Shown here: piece after piece, positions 24,232-32,111 of the stretch | How positions within the stretch are numbered: position 1 is the first letter of the stretch | How the letters are laid out: each line of letters starts with the position of its first letter | Assembly: GCF_008041835.1 (NCBI RefSeq) | Contig: NZ_VRYE01000048.1 | Coordinates: 16,206 to 48,316 of the forward strand | Source of the DNA: Ectopseudomonas mendocina | Lineage (GTDB): Bacteria; Pseudomonadota; Gammaproteobacteria; Pseudomonadales; Pseudomonadaceae | DNA: 32,111 nucleotides | Direction of reading: 5' to 3' | Notes under the pieces: generated by a model | What the model saw: only the letters and a program-made list of their open reading frames with translations | The model's database searches: none | What the model was told of the DNA's origin: nothing | Translations under genes and position numbers: made by a program

Positions 24232-26181
24232 ATGTTCAAGTCTGCCACACGCCTTTTCGCCAATCTTGCCGTGGGCAAGAAGCTCCTCATTGGTTTCGGT
24301 CTGGTGCTGTTGCTGACAGCCGCCATGACCGTCAGCGGCTACCTTGCCGTCCAGGCGGTATTGAAAGGGCATGAGCAAGTCGGGGAACTGGCGCAGGTGA
24401 ACCAGGAGATCCTCCAGGCACGTCGCCTGGAGCGGAACTTCGCCATCGAGCAGACTGAAGACAGCGCCGCGCGCGTACGCGAGAGCCTGCTCAAGGTGCA
24501 GGGCATGCTGGAGCATCTCGGGCAGGATGTGGCCGAAAGCTCGCGCATTCAGACCATGCAGCAAGCCACGTCCGAGTACCTCAAGCAGTTCGATAACTAT
24601 GTCGAGCAGCAGGGCAAGGCACGTGAAGCCCGCCAGGATATGCGCACCGCAGCGGCGGAAGCGCGCGATCAGTTCGAGGTGATCGAACTGGACATGTATG
24701 ACGCAGTACGCGAGCTGCGGCTACAGGGCGACCGCCTGCGTGGCAGTGATCCGCTGACCCTGGCAGAAACCGCGTCTGGCCTGAGCAAGCGCATGCTCGA
24801 TCTGCGCAGCCAGGAAAGCCTCTACATCATCGACGGTTCTGCCGAGGCGCTGCAGGAGTGGGAGTACACCAGCGAAGACCTGCAGACCGTCGCCGGCAGC
24901 CTGAAGGTGTGGCTCGACGATGATCAGAAGGCATCCATCGATACCGCCTTGCAGGCGTTGACCTTTTACCAGCGTTCCTTCCTCTACTACCAGCAGCTGC
25001 GTGAGCAGAATCAGGCGACCGAGAAGGCCATGATCGAGCGCGCGCGCTCGGTCGTCGATCTGGCCGAGTCGGCTCAGGCCAGCGCCGAGACTCACATGCT
25101 CGCCGATACCCAGCGTGCCTTGGTGATGCTCGGCATCATGGGCGTCGCTGCGGTGGTGCTGGGGCTGTTCGCCGCGCTGCTGATCACTCGCCTGATAGTC
25201 GCGCCGCTGCGCCAGACCGTGGCCTTTGCCCAGCGTATTGCGGCGGGCGACCTCAGTCAGGACATCCCGCAGGACCGCCGTGACGAAGTCGGTCAGCTGC
25301 TTGCAGCCATGCAGGACATGACCGTCAGCCTGCGCAACCTGGTCGGTCGCATCGGTGGCGGTGTCGGACAGATCGCTGCGGCTGCCGAGCAACTCTCTTC
25401 GATCACCGCACAAACCAGTGCCGGGGTGCAGACGCAAAAGCTGGAAACCGAACAGACCGCTACCGCCATGCACCAGATGGCAGCCACCGTGCAGGAGGTG
25501 GCGCAGAACGCCGAGCAGGCCTCGCTGGCCGCGCGTGATGCGGATCTGGAGGCGCAGCAGGGCAATCGCGTGGTGCAGCAGGCGGTGGATCAGATCGACA
25601 GCTTGGCCAGCGAAGTGGAGCAGTCGGCCAAGGCCATTGCCGACCTCAATCAGGAGAGCGCGCGTATCGGCACTGTGCTGGAGGTGATTCGCAACGTCGC
25701 CGAGCAGACCAACCTGCTGGCGCTCAACGCTGCCATCGAGGCGGCCCGCGCGGGCGAGCAGGGTCGCGGTTTCGCCGTGGTCGCCGATGAGGTGCGAGCA
25801 CTGGCCAAGCGCGCGCAGGACAGCACCGAGGAGATCGAAAGCCTGATCGCCGGGCTGCAGCGCATGGCCAAGGGCGCTGTGCAGCAGATGGACAGCAGCC
25901 GTGACCTGACCCGCCGCACCGTCGAACTGGCGGGCGAGGCTGGGGACGCGCTGGGGCGCATCACCCAGGCGGTGAGCACCATCGAGCAGATGAACCAGCA
26001 GATCGCCGCCGCTGCCGAAGAGCAGAGCGCTGTGGCCGAGGCGATCAACGAAAGCGTCACCCGTGTGCGTGATATCGGTGAGCAGAGCGCCAGTGCCACG
26101 CAACAGACTGCGGCCTCCAGCGCCGAGCTGGCGCGTTTGGGTGTCGAGCTGCAGGAGTTGGTGCGGCAGTTCCGTACCTGA
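24232..26181 (+). CDS. Methyl-accepting chemotaxis protein with long helical ligand-binding domain (HBM-like)
   Basis: A 649-residue chemoreceptor. TM1 is about residues 18-40. The periplasmic part of about 250 residues is all-helical, starting with LEVR-like repeats ([21 protein letters not shown]), the layout of helical-bimodular (HBM) domains that in P. putida McpS/McpQ bind organic acids. TM2 is about 295-320, then HAMP (about 320-370), then the signalling coiled coil with the conserved tip [44 protein letters not shown] (about 484-527, in shorter blocks). It ends in LVRQFRT with no CheR/CheB tether pentapeptide. The ligand is not readable. A hairpin without T-run follows the stop. Confidence 0.9.
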   Translation: MFKSATRLFANLAVGKKLLIGFGLVLLLTAAMTVSGYLAVQAVLKGHEQVGELAQVNQEILQARRLERNFAIEQTEDSAARVRESLLKVQGMLEHLGQDVAESSRIQTMQQATSEYLKQFDNYVEQQGKAREARQDMRTAAAEARDQFEVIELDMYDAVRELRLQGDRLRGSDPLTLAETASGLSKRMLDLRSQESLYIIDGSAEALQEWEYTSEDLQTVAGSLKVWLDDDQKASIDTALQALTFYQRSFLYYQQLREQNQATEKAMIERARSVVDLAESAQASAETHMLADTQRALVMLGIMGVAAVVLGLFAALLITRLIVAPLRQTVAFAQRIAAGDLSQDIPQDRRDEVGQLLAAMQDMTVSLRNLVGRIGGGVGQIAAAAEQLSSITAQTSAGVQTQKLETEQTATAMHQMAATVQEVAQNAEQASLAARDADLEAQQGNRVVQQAVDQIDSLASEVEQSAKAIADLNQESARIGTVLEVIRNVAEQTNLLALNAAIEAARAGEQGRGFAVVADEVRALAKRAQDSTEEIESLIAGLQRMAKGAVQQMDSSRDLTRRTVELAGEAGDALGRITQAVSTIEQMNQQIAAAAEEQSAVAEAINESVTRVRDIGEQSASATQQTAASSAELARLGVELQELVRQFRT

Positions 26182-26188
26182 TCGTCAG

Positions 26189-26214
26189 CCTGGCTGGGCT
26201 CAGGCCCAGCCAGG
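26189..26214. terminator. Hairpin between convergent MCP and trmO genes
   Basis: CCTGGCTGGGC (26189-26199) and GCCCAGCCAGG (26204-26214) form a perfect 11-bp stem with a TCAG loop. There is no T-run on either strand, so it may block or stabilise both convergent transcripts rather than act as a classical intrinsic terminator. Confidence 0.5.
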
Positions 26215-26221
26215 TATGACT

Positions 26222-26941
26222 TCAATCGCCAGGGCGGCAATCGGCGCTTGGCGTCATCTGCATGTCCAGCACGCGAATGCGCCCTGATGCGGGGTAATGC
26301 CAATGTACGTCCAGATCCCAGAAGCGCGCGCCATAGCGGCGCTCCGGCTGCGGCTGCTGGTAGGCCGGACGCGGATCCTGCGCCAGGCATTGCTCGATCA
26401 GCTCCACCAAGGGTTCATCCAGACGCAGCGCGTGTTGGCGCGCCAGGTGTAGCGCATCCTCCTGCCAGTCCACAGCTATCAATGGCGGCGGAGCATCGGC
26501 CATGTCGTTGCGGGCATCGCTCACGGCGTCGGCGTAGGGCACGTAGGGCTTGATATCCAGCACCGGGGTGCCGTCGAGCAGGTCGATACCGGACAGGTGC
26601 AGGCGGCCTGGTTCCACGCGTTCCAGGCGCACCACGGACTGGCCGATGCCATTGGGGCGATGGGTGGCGCGGGTGCTGAACACGCCGACCGTCTGGTTAC
26701 CGCCCAGACGCGGCGGGCGTACCTTCAGGCGCGGCTTGTCTTCCAGCGCCTGGTGAAACAGAAACAGCAGCCAGACATGGCTGACCTGTTCCAGGCCCTG
26801 TACGGCCTCGCCCTGATCGAAGGGCGGCAGCAGCTCCAGCACGCCACGTGCGGCGGGCGCCAGGTGCGGCTGGCGAGGAATGGCGAATTTCTCCTTGAAG
26901 CAGGAGTGAACGATACCGACCGGGGAAACCAGATGCTGCAT
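26222..26941 (-). CDS. trmO: tRNA (N6-threonylcarbamoyladenosine37-N6)-methyltransferase TrmO
   Basis: SAM-dependent methylase (YaeB/TsaA family) that converts t6A37 to m6t6A37 in certain tRNAs. The 239-residue product has PVGIVHSCFKEKFAIPRQ at the N-terminus, GLEQVSHVWLLFLFH, the SAM-site motifs GVFSTRATHRPNGIGQSVVRL and GIDLLDGTPVLDIKPYVPYAD, and the C-terminal extension typical of gamma-proteobacterial members. ATG 26941 starts 10 bases after the small secreted-protein gene ends. Together with rimO further upstream on the same strand, it gives a translation-related neighbourhood. Confidence 0.93.
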   Translation of the reverse strand: MQHLVSPVGIVHSCFKEKFAIPRQPHLAPAARGVLELLPPFDQGEAVQGLEQVSHVWLLFLFHQALEDKPRLKVRPPRLGGNQTVGVFSTRATHRPNGIGQSVVRLERVEPGRLHLSGIDLLDGTPVLDIKPYVPYADAVSDARNDMADAPPPLIAVDWQEDALHLARQHALRLDEPLVELIEQCLAQDPRPAYQQPQPERRYGARFWDLDVHWHYPASGRIRVLDMQMTPSADCRPGD

Positions 26942-26951
26942 GGTGGCTTGC

Positions 26952-27158
26952 CTAGCGTCTATTGACGGGGGCGTCGTAGGTCACGCGGCAGCCGGCGTCG
27001 CGGAACGGGCCGGTGAAGCGAATCCAGCCCTCGCCAGGGCTGGTCTGGGCGCAGGTCAGGTGGCCATCGACTTTGCTCTGCCAGAGAAAGAACGGCGCCG
27101 GCGCAGCGAAGCCGGGCAGGCTCAGGGCGAGCAGGGCGGTGAGGAGCAGGGTACGCAT
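26952..27158 (-). CDS. Small predicted secreted protein (68 residues)
   Basis: The product begins MRTLLLTALLALSLPGFAA, a clear signal peptide with likely cleavage after FAA. The mature part is about 49 residues with two cysteines (HLTCAQT and RDAGCRV) and ends in APVNRR. It reads like a short periplasmic protein with one possible disulfide. ATG 27158 is chosen because the frame before it is not protein-like and TGGAG lies upstream. I do not recognise a family. It is placed between the pseudouridine-synthase homologue and trmO, with gaps of 43 and 10 bases, so it is probably in their operon. Confidence 0.72.
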   Translation of the reverse strand: MRTLLLTALLALSLPGFAAPAPFFLWQSKVDGHLTCAQTSPGEGWIRFTGPFRDAGCRVTYDAPVNRR

Positions 27159-27201
27159 GATGGTGGTCTCCAGAGCGTGACAGGCACAGCCTAACATGGC
27201 C

Positions 27202-27912
27202 TCAGAAGCGTTCCTTCTCGCCCAGATAGCGCCATTGCCCGACCGGCAACTTGGCCATGGGCACACCGCCGATGCGGATGCGCTTCATGCCCAGCACCTT
27301 CAGGCCCAGCGCCGTACAGATCTGCCGCAGCAGGTCAGGAGCCGGATTCTTCAGCGCGAAGCGCAGGCGTTGTTCGCTCTGCCAGCTGGCCTTGCACGGC
27401 GGGAACTGCGTGCCCTTGTGCAGCCAGCCTTTCTTCAGGCGCTCCAATGTGCTGGCAGGCACTTCGCCGGCGACTTCGACCAGGTATTCCTGCTCCAGCT
27501 TGGCCGCGTCCTCGCGCAGCTTGCGTTGCGTGCGCCAGTCCTGGCTGAGCACGATCAGGCCACTGGCGCCGGTCTGCAGCGGCAGGCTCTGCTCCTGGCG
27601 CAGGAAGTGGCTATGCAGGATGCGCTGGGCATGCGGGTCTTCTTGCCAGTGCCGTTCGCGCACCAGCAGGTGCTGCAACTGTGCGGCGTTGCAGCCAGTC
27701 GATCCATGCACCAGCAGAGTGACGGGCTCCACGGGATCAAGGCTGGCATCGGGGTGCAACTCGACGCGTTGATCCTCGACCTTGAATTGCGGCGCCTCGA
27801 CCACCTGGCCGTCCACCGTCACCCAGCCCCCAGCGATGTAAAGATCGGCTTCGCGGCGCGAGCAACCGAACAGCTCGATGACGCGTTTGGACAGACGGGT
27901 GGCTTCGCTCAT
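27202..27912 (-). CDS. S4-domain pseudouridine synthase homologue (RsuA/RluF type) lacking catalytic Asp
   Basis: A 236-residue protein with an N-terminal S4 RNA-binding domain (RLSKRVIELFGCSRREADLYI, then GGWVTVDGQVV) and a pseudouridine-synthase-like domain with EQEYLVEVAGEV and the C-terminal LGLKVLGMKRIRIGGVPMAKLPVGQWRYL. The active-site motif GRLD-x-x-S/T-x-G-L reads LPLQTGASGL, so the catalytic Asp is replaced by Gln113. The fold is probably kept but isomerase activity is doubtful. Relatives I recall from other Pseudomonas have the same change, so this looks like a conserved non-catalytic branch rather than local decay. ATG 27912 is followed at once by the S4 domain; upstream frame is not protein-like. 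Confidence 0.82.
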   Translation of the reverse strand: MSEATRLSKRVIELFGCSRREADLYIAGGWVTVDGQVVEAPQFKVEDQRVELHPDASLDPVEPVTLLVHGSTGCNAAQLQHLLVRERHWQEDPHAQRILHSHFLRQEQSLPLQTGASGLIVLSQDWRTQRKLREDAAKLEQEYLVEVAGEVPASTLERLKKGWLHKGTQFPPCKASWQSEQRLRFALKNPAPDLLRQICTALGLKVLGMKRIRIGGVPMAKLPVGQWRYLGEKERF

Positions 27913-27966
27913 GACGGCGCTCGACAAAAAGAAGGTCATTGTACCGGCAAGGCGTTGCGCTGCCGG

Positions 27967-27994
27967 AAAGAAAAAGCCCCGCATGCTGCGGGGC
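27967..27994 (-). terminator. Intrinsic terminator of rimO
   Basis: On the minus strand GCCCCGCA and TGCGGGGC form an 8-bp stem with a 3-base loop followed by TTTTTCTTT (plus-strand A-run 27967-27975). It lies about 20 bases after the rimO stop codon and separates it from the pseudouridine-synthase homologue. Confidence 0.88.
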
Positions 27995-28014
27995 CCGTCA
28001 TGCAGGGGTCTGGC

Positions 28015-29337
28015 TCAGACCAGCTCGCCCCACATGTCGTATTCGTCGGCATCGACGATGCGCACGCGCACCTTGTCGCCCGGCTTGACGTTGGTGGAGT
28101 CGATGAACACGCTGCCGTCGATCTCCGGGGCGTCGGCCCAGGAGCGCGCCACGGCGCCTTCGCCATCCACTTCGTCGACCAGGACGTCCATCTCCAGACC
28201 GATCTTGGCCTGCAGACGCGCCGAGCTGATCGCCTGCTGATGCGCCATGAAACGCTCCCAACGCTCCTGTTTGACCTCATCCGGTACCGGCTCCAGGCCC
28301 ATGTCGTTGGCCGGTGCGCCTTCCACCGGCGAGTACTGGAAGCAGCCGACGCGGTCGAGCTGCGCCTCGGTCAGCCAGTCCAGCAGGTACTGGAAGTCTT
28401 CTTCGGTCTCGCCAGGGAAGCCGACGATGAAGGTGGAGCGAATGGTCAGCTCCGGGCAGATCTCGCGCCATTTCTTGATGCGCGCCAGGGTCTTGTCTTC
28501 GAAGGCCGGACGCTTCATGGACTTGAGCACTTTCGGGCTGGCGTGCTGGAAGGGGATGTCCAGGTACGGCAGCAGCTTGCCGGCGGCCATCAGCGGAATC
28601 ACGTCATCGACGTTGGGGTAGGGATAAACGTAGTGTAGGCGCACCCACACGCCCATCGACGACAGCGCTTCGCACAGTTCGAGCATGCGCGTTTTCACTG
28701 GCTGGCCGTTCCAGAAGTCCAGCTTGTACTTCATGTCGACGCCGTAGGCGCTGGTGTCCTGGCTGATCACCAGCAGCTCCTTGACGCCGGCCTTGACCAG
28801 GCGCTCGGCTTCGCTGAGCACATCGCCCACCGGGCGGCTGACCAGCTTGCCGCGCATCGACGGGATGATGCAGAAGCTGCAGGTATGGTTGCAGCCTTCG
28901 GATATCTTCAGGTAAGCGTAGTGACGCGGGGTCAGCTTGATGCCTTGTGGCGGCACCAGGTCGATCAGCGGGTTGTGCTCGGTCTTCGGCGGGATGACTT
29001 CGTGCACGGCATTGACCACCTGCTCGTACTGCTGCGGGCCGGTTACCGCCAGCACGCTCGGGTGCACGTCGCGGATGCTGTCCTCGGCCACGCCCATGCA
29101 ACCGGTGACGATCACCTTGCCGTTTTCGGCCAGCGCTTCTCCGATGGCGTCCAGCGACTCGGCCTTGGCACTGTCGATGAAGCCGCAGGTGTTGACCACC
29201 ACCACGTCGGCATCCTGGTAGGTCGGCACGATCTCGTAACCTTCCATGCGCAGCTGGGTCAGGATGCGTTCGGAGTCGACAGTTGCCTTCGGGCAACCAA
29301 GGCTGACGAATCCGACTTTCGGGGTGGCGGTGGACAT
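28015..29337 (-). CDS. rimO: Ribosomal protein uS12 methylthiotransferase RimO
   Basis: Radical-SAM enzyme with two 4Fe-4S clusters that methylthiolates the beta-carbon of the conserved Asp of ribosomal protein S12. The 440-residue product has the N-terminal MTTase domain ([25 protein letters not shown] cysteines), the radical-SAM motif CNHTCSFC with [11 protein letters not shown], and a C-terminal TRAM domain (about 375-440). Length and motifs match RimO rather than MiaB: it has SRP after the SAM motif and ends in the TRAM domain. ATG 29337 lacks a close strong SD (TTAGAGGT lies 9 bases upstream). Confidence 0.96.
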   Translation of the reverse strand: MSTATPKVGFVSLGCPKATVDSERILTQLRMEGYEIVPTYQDADVVVVNTCGFIDSAKAESLDAIGEALAENGKVIVTGCMGVAEDSIRDVHPSVLAVTGPQQYEQVVNAVHEVIPPKTEHNPLIDLVPPQGIKLTPRHYAYLKISEGCNHTCSFCIIPSMRGKLVSRPVGDVLSEAERLVKAGVKELLVISQDTSAYGVDMKYKLDFWNGQPVKTRMLELCEALSSMGVWVRLHYVYPYPNVDDVIPLMAAGKLLPYLDIPFQHASPKVLKSMKRPAFEDKTLARIKKWREICPELTIRSTFIVGFPGETEEDFQYLLDWLTEAQLDRVGCFQYSPVEGAPANDMGLEPVPDEVKQERWERFMAHQQAISSARLQAKIGLEMDVLVDEVDGEGAVARSWADAPEIDGSVFIDSTNVKPGDKVRVRIVDADEYDMWGELV

Positions 29338-29442
29338 GCGGGCTAACCTCTAAGGGCGCCTGGCTGGCGCCTCTGATCAAAAAGTGCGCAATTCTAGCGA
29401 TGGATCATACGCTTGACCAGTGCTGTAAAAGACGCGCAAACG

Positions 29443-29472
29443 AAAAAGGCCACTCGTTAGAGTGGCCTTTTT
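29443..29472 (-). terminator. Terminator of the proximal initiator tRNA gene
   Basis: A 13-base arm AAAAAGGCCACTC (29443-29455) pairs with GAGTGGCCTTTTT (29460-29472) around a 4-base loop. Read on the minus strand it is GC stem plus T-run, starting 8 bases after the tRNA 3' end. Confidence 0.9.
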
Positions 29473-29479
29473 CTGAAGG

Positions 29480-29556
<77 letters not shown>

Positions 29557-29562
29557 CCGGCA

Positions 29563-29590
29563 ATTCTACGCTTGCTTAAAGTGTTGTCAA
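29563..29590 (-). promoter_or_regulatory. Promoter of initiator tRNA copy 1
   Basis: On the minus strand TTGACA (plus 29585-29590) and TAGAAT (29563-29568) with a 16-base spacer. A GC-rich discriminator follows, as is usual for stable RNA promoters under stringent control. Confidence 0.85.
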
Positions 29591-29635
29591 TCGATTTATT
29601 GCTTTTGATCGAAAATATTAATTTTCCGCCAAAGC

Positions 29636-29663
29636 AAAAAGGCCACTCATTGAGTGGCCTTTT
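29636..29663 (-). terminator. Terminator of the distal initiator tRNA gene
   Basis: GGCCACT (29641-29647) pairs with AGTGGCC (29653-29659), flanked by an A-run and a T-run. It follows copy 2 by about 8 bases on the minus strand and resembles the terminator of copy 1. Confidence 0.85.
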
Positions 29664-29671
29664 CGTGAAGC

Positions 29672-29748
<77 letters not shown>

Positions 29749-29761
29749 TCTGTGGGGCGGC

Positions 29762-29789
29762 ATTCTACAGCCAGATGCTCAGCTGTCAA
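29762..29789 (-). promoter_or_regulatory. Promoter of initiator tRNA copy 2
   Basis: TTGACA (plus 29784-29789) and TAGAAT (29762-29767) on the minus strand, again with a 16-base spacer and a GC-rich discriminator. The hexamers and spacing are the same as for copy 1, although the spacer sequences differ. Confidence 0.88.
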
Positions 29790-29892
29790 CCGCTATTTTC
29801 GAGAAAAGTGTTTTCAACTCAGGTGCTTAGCGTTAAACAGCTGTTAGACTTCAGTGCTCCAGGCCAGGCTGGGCGAGGCTTCCGAGGGTGAT

Positions 29893-30945
29893 GTGCGCAA
29901 GATAATCCACGTGGACTGCGACTGCTTCTACGCCGCCATCGAGATGCGTGACGACCCGAGTCTGGCCAATCGTCCGCTAGCCGTGGGTGGTTCGGCGGAT
30001 CGGCGCGGGGTGATCGCCACCTGCAATTACGAGGCGCGCGCTTATGGCGTGCGTTCGGCCATGGCGTCGCGGCATGCGTTGAAGCTGTGCCCGGATCTTC
30101 TGATCGTCAAGCCGCGTTTCGAGGTGTACCGCGCGGTGTCACGTGAGATTCACAGCATCTTTCGCCAGTTCACCGATCTGATCGAGCCGCTGTCGCTGGA
30201 CGAGGCGTATCTGGATGTCAGCGACTCGCCGCATTTCGCCGGCAGTGCCACGCGCATCGCCCAGGAAATTCGCCGGCGTGTGGCGCAGGAGCTGCACATC
30301 ACCGTGTCTGCCGGTGTAGCGCCGAACAAGTTCCTGGCCAAGATCGCCAGTGACTGGCGCAAACCCAACGGCTTGTTCGTCATCACCCCGGATCAGGTCG
30401 ACGATTTCGTCGCTGAGTTGCCGGTCAACATGCTGCATGGCGTCGGCAAGGTCACGGCGGACAAGCTGGCGCGCTTAGGCATTCGCACCTGCCTGGATCT
30501 GCGCGACTGGAACAAGCTGGCGCTGGTGCGCGAGTTCGGTAGTTTCGGCGAGCGCCTGTGGCGCCTGGCCCACGGCATCGACGAACGCGAGGTCAAGGTT
30601 GACAGCCGCCGTCAGTCACTCAGCGTGGAGCACACCTACGATCAGGACTTGCCCGATCTGCAGGCCTGTCTGGACAAACTGCCGGCGCTGCTCGAGGAAA
30701 TGAAGGGGCGCCTGCAACGCCTGGACGCCAGCTATCGACCGGACAAGCCCTTCGTCAAGGTGAAGTTTCACGACTTCACCCAGACCACGCTGGAGCAGGC
30801 AGGGGCCAGTCGCGATCTGGAAAGCTATCGGCAGTTGCTGGCCAGCGCCCATGCCCGTGGCGACAAGCCGGTGCGCCTGCTTGGCGTCGGCGTCAGGTTG
30901 CACGACTTGCGCGGGCGACAGGAGCAACTGGAGCTGTTTGCGTAG
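29893..30945 (+). CDS. dinB: DNA polymerase IV (DinB), Y-family
   Basis: Error-prone translesion polymerase. The 350-residue product (E. coli 351) has the metal-binding IIHVDCDCFYAAIE (D8) and SLDEAYLDV (Asp-Glu near 103-104), the VSAGVAPNKFLAKIASDWRKPNG block, helix-hairpin-helix LHGVGKVTADKLARLGI, and the C-terminal beta-clamp-binding QLELF. GTG 29893 is chosen because it gives the family N-terminus (MRKIIHVD) and has GAGG upstream; the frame extends further upstream without resemblance to DinB. I see no LexA box (CTG-N10-CAG form) in the 140 bases upstream. Its TAG stop lies in the first bases of a REP arm. Confidence 0.95.
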   Translation: MRKIIHVDCDCFYAAIEMRDDPSLANRPLAVGGSADRRGVIATCNYEARAYGVRSAMASRHALKLCPDLLIVKPRFEVYRAVSREIHSIFRQFTDLIEPLSLDEAYLDVSDSPHFAGSATRIAQEIRRRVAQELHITVSAGVAPNKFLAKIASDWRKPNGLFVITPDQVDDFVAELPVNMLHGVGKVTADKLARLGIRTCLDLRDWNKLALVREFGSFGERLWRLAHGIDEREVKVDSRRQSLSVEHTYDQDLPDLQACLDKLPALLEEMKGRLQRLDASYRPDKPFVKVKFHDFTQTTLEQAGASRDLESYRQLLASAHARGDKPVRLLGVGVRLHDLRGRQEQLELFA

Positions 30946-30999
30946 CCCGGATGAATCCGGGGTGTTCTTGAGCCTGAACCCGGATTGCATCCGGGCTAC
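30942..30999. repeat. REP-like inverted pair (family A) overlapping the dinB stop
   Basis: Left arm 30942-30961 (one base shorter than consensus) and right arm 30979-30999 (identical to the other copies). The TAG of the first GTAG is the dinB stop codon. Confidence 0.88.
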
Positions 31000-31028
31000 G
31001 CATGCAAGTACCTGCAAAGCGGCTGTTT

Positions 31029-31101
31029 GTAGGAGCCCCGCCTCGGGGCGAAGCCTTTCGATCCGACAGCGCCGGTGTTCGCGGCGGGGCGCCGCTCCTA
31101 C
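31029..31101. repeat. REP-like imperfect inverted pair (family C variant)
   Basis: Left arm starts GTAGGAGCCCCGCCTCGGGG (31029-31048) and the right arm ends GGGCGCCGCTCCTAC (to 31101). The ends match the family C arms while the centres differ. It lies 29 bases after the dinB REP, downstream of dinB and convergent with the META gene. Confidence 0.8.
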
Positions 31102-31135
31102 AGGACAGTGTGCGTCCTGCAGGGCGAGCGTCGTG

Positions 31136-31534
31136 TCATTCTGCCCAGAGGCGAATTGGCTTGCCGCTGGCCGGCCACAGTTGCAGTTGGCCGATGGCGT
31201 TGACGTCCCAGCGCTGCACTTCGCTTAAGGCAGCGAGGAAGCGTTGTTCCTGCTCCATGAGGGCGGGGGCGCACAGCTTGCGGGTGCTGCCGGCTGGGTC
31301 GAAGCTGAGCGCCTGACCCTTGAGCGTATAGCCGGCGAACCAGTGGTTGCAGCCGGCATTGCCATGGGCGCGGCCGTCGGCAGCAAAGGTAATGGTCAGG
31401 TGGCTGCGGTCGATCAACGGCCGTTCACCGATCCATTCCACGCGGTAGCTGTGTTCGGTTTCCAGTTGTGGTGCATCACTGGCGCAACCGGCCAGCATGG
31501 CAGCGAACAGGGCGAGGAGCAGGGTACGGTGCAT
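31136..31534 (-). CDS. META-domain (HslJ-like) lipoprotein
   Basis: A 132-residue protein with a lipoprotein signal peptide: MHRTLLLALFAAMLAGC, lipobox LAGC with Cys17. The mature part has the META/HslJ pattern: RSHLTITFAADGRAHGNAGCNHWFAGYTLKGQALSF, then STRKLCAPALMEQEQRFLAAL and a final IRLW strand. META proteins are of uncertain role; HslJ is a heat-inducible outer-membrane protein linked to novobiocin resistance in E. coli. Residue +2 after Cys is Ala, so outer-membrane sorting is expected. It starts 3 bases after the upstream gene stops, so the two form a unit. Confidence 0.87.
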   Translation of the reverse strand: MHRTLLLALFAAMLAGCASDAPQLETEHSYRVEWIGERPLIDRSHLTITFAADGRAHGNAGCNHWFAGYTLKGQALSFDPAGSTRKLCAPALMEQEQRFLAALSEVQRWDVNAIGQLQLWPASGKPIRLWAE

Positions 31535-31537
31535 GGT

Positions 31538-31969
31538 TCAGGCCTCCTGGCAGGTGCGGCAGAGATGACGGCCGGCATCGTTGTGCCAGCCCAGTTCGGC
31601 GATGCGAGCTTCGGCTGCCGGGGCTTGTGCCGCTTTGCCGAGGGCCGCATCGACGGCAAATTCGAAATCCAGTTGCTTGCCGCAACCGTCGCAGTTGACC
31701 CGCCAGTTATGAATGGCCAGCTCCTTGAACTGCGGCCCCTTGCACACGGCCAGCCATTGGCCAGGCGGGTTGATCAGGTGGCGAACCTTTTCCACCTCCA
31801 GGCGCATGTGCAGGTCGCGACTGCCCTTGAGGGTGACCAGTAGCACGTCGTTTGCCTGGATCGAGCCGCCGTTGCCGGTGACCTGATAGCGGCCCGGCGC
31901 CAGGGCGCGGCATTCGGTGAGGGTGTGTTGCGGGTTGAGCAGGGAATAACGGAAATCGTGTTCGGCCAT
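31538..31969 (-). CDS. Conserved protein of unknown function with two CXXC pairs
   Basis: A 143-residue soluble protein. The first ~95 residues form a beta-rich domain (YQVTGNGGSIQANDVLLVTLKGSRDLHMRLEVEKVRHLINPPGQW). It then has CDGCGKQ (about residue 93) and a C-terminal CRTCQEA, so the four cysteines can form a zinc ribbon across a helical hairpin. No signal peptide. I do not recognise a named family, although similar proteins occur in Pseudomonas as far as I recall. GGAGGACC lies just upstream of ATG 31969. It is the first gene of a two-gene unit with the META lipoprotein. Confidence 0.75.
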   Translation of the reverse strand: MAEHDFRYSLLNPQHTLTECRALAPGRYQVTGNGGSIQANDVLLVTLKGSRDLHMRLEVEKVRHLINPPGQWLAVCKGPQFKELAIHNWRVNCDGCGKQLDFEFAVDAALGKAAQAPAAEARIAELGWHNDAGRHLCRTCQEA

Positions 31970-32111
31970 GGGTCCTCCGGATCAGCCGGCATGCTATCAC
32001 GCACCGGCTTTGTCCTCATCGCTCCGCCGACTGGTTCCTAGCAGCCTGTCGGACTTGAATTTATAAATGGACAGAGCGCGACAAAGACAAAGCGAATTGC
32101 CCACTATTTGA

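Noticed and set aside
27196..28638. 480-codon open frame on the plus strand over the pseudouridine-synthase homologue and rimO
   Set aside because: Crosses two real minus-strand genes and a terminator; no recognisable protein sequence.
31002..31316. Plus-strand ORFs downstream of dinB
   Set aside because: Composed of REP sequence and the antisense of the META lipoprotein gene.

Overview
The window looks like chromosomal DNA of a Pseudomonas species. It is GC-rich with strong third-position GC bias and dense short intergenic repeats of the Pseudomonas REP type. The order oxidoreductase - fumC - DUF2059 - bolA - trhO - DsbA-like - ABC exporter - LysR - hpd resembles, from memory, the P. aeruginosa PA0853-PA0865 neighbourhood. 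I could not run a search, so species assignment is inference.

Layout. (1) 1-8497, plus strand: the carbon-phosphorus lyase operon, from the 3' part of phnE through phnF, G, H, I, J, K, L, M, N and P. Most junctions are start/stop overlaps. A hairpin and a perfect HutC-type operator palindrome sit at the phnE/phnF junction, a REP pair separates phnK from phnL, and phnN carries an in-frame insertion that looks like an exapted repeat. phnO is absent. (2) 8555-10995, minus strand: fumC and an overlapping flavodoxin-fold oxidoreductase, preceded by the 5' remnant of a DUF2804 gene. (3) 11261-15616, plus strand: DUF2059 protein, BolA, TrhO, a DsbA-family protein and an ABC exporter. (4) 15617-15911: a nest of REP-like repeats. 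(5) 15912-17931: a LysR regulator divergent from a CTP-synthase-GATase-like protein and an ABM-domain protein with an apparent one-base frameshift.

(6) 17960-23963, plus strand: a tyrosine/4-hydroxyphenylpyruvate catabolic operon made of hpd, a short homogentisate 1,2-dioxygenase-type cupin, a short FAH-family hydrolase, maiA and an NSS sodium-dependent transporter. TyrR/PhhR-like boxes lie upstream and a strong intrinsic terminator lies at the end. (7) 24232-26181: a chemoreceptor with a sigma-28-like promoter. (8) 26222-29337, minus strand: rimO, an S4-type pseudouridine-synthase homologue lacking the catalytic Asp, a small secreted protein and trmO. (9) 29443-29789, minus strand: two identical initiator tRNA-Met genes, each with its own promoter and terminator, divergent from dinB. 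(10) 31136-31969, minus strand: a META-domain lipoprotein and a Cys-rich conserved protein.

How the genes work together. The phn genes form one pathway: PhnGHI(L) load ATP onto the phosphonate, PhnM removes pyrophosphate, PhnJ cleaves the C-P bond, and PhnP and PhnN return the ribosyl product to PRPP. The hpd operon takes 4-hydroxyphenylpyruvate through homogentisate, maleylacetoacetate and fumarylacetoacetate to fumarate and acetoacetate, with a possible dedicated amino-acid importer. Several genes touch translation (two initiator tRNAs, rimO, trmO, trhO and the degenerate pseudouridine synthase). I see no phage, CRISPR array or complete insertion sequence. The most unusual items are the phnN insertion, the phnF operator architecture, the predicted TyrR/PhhR control of the hpd operon, and the two enzyme homologues with missing catalytic residues.
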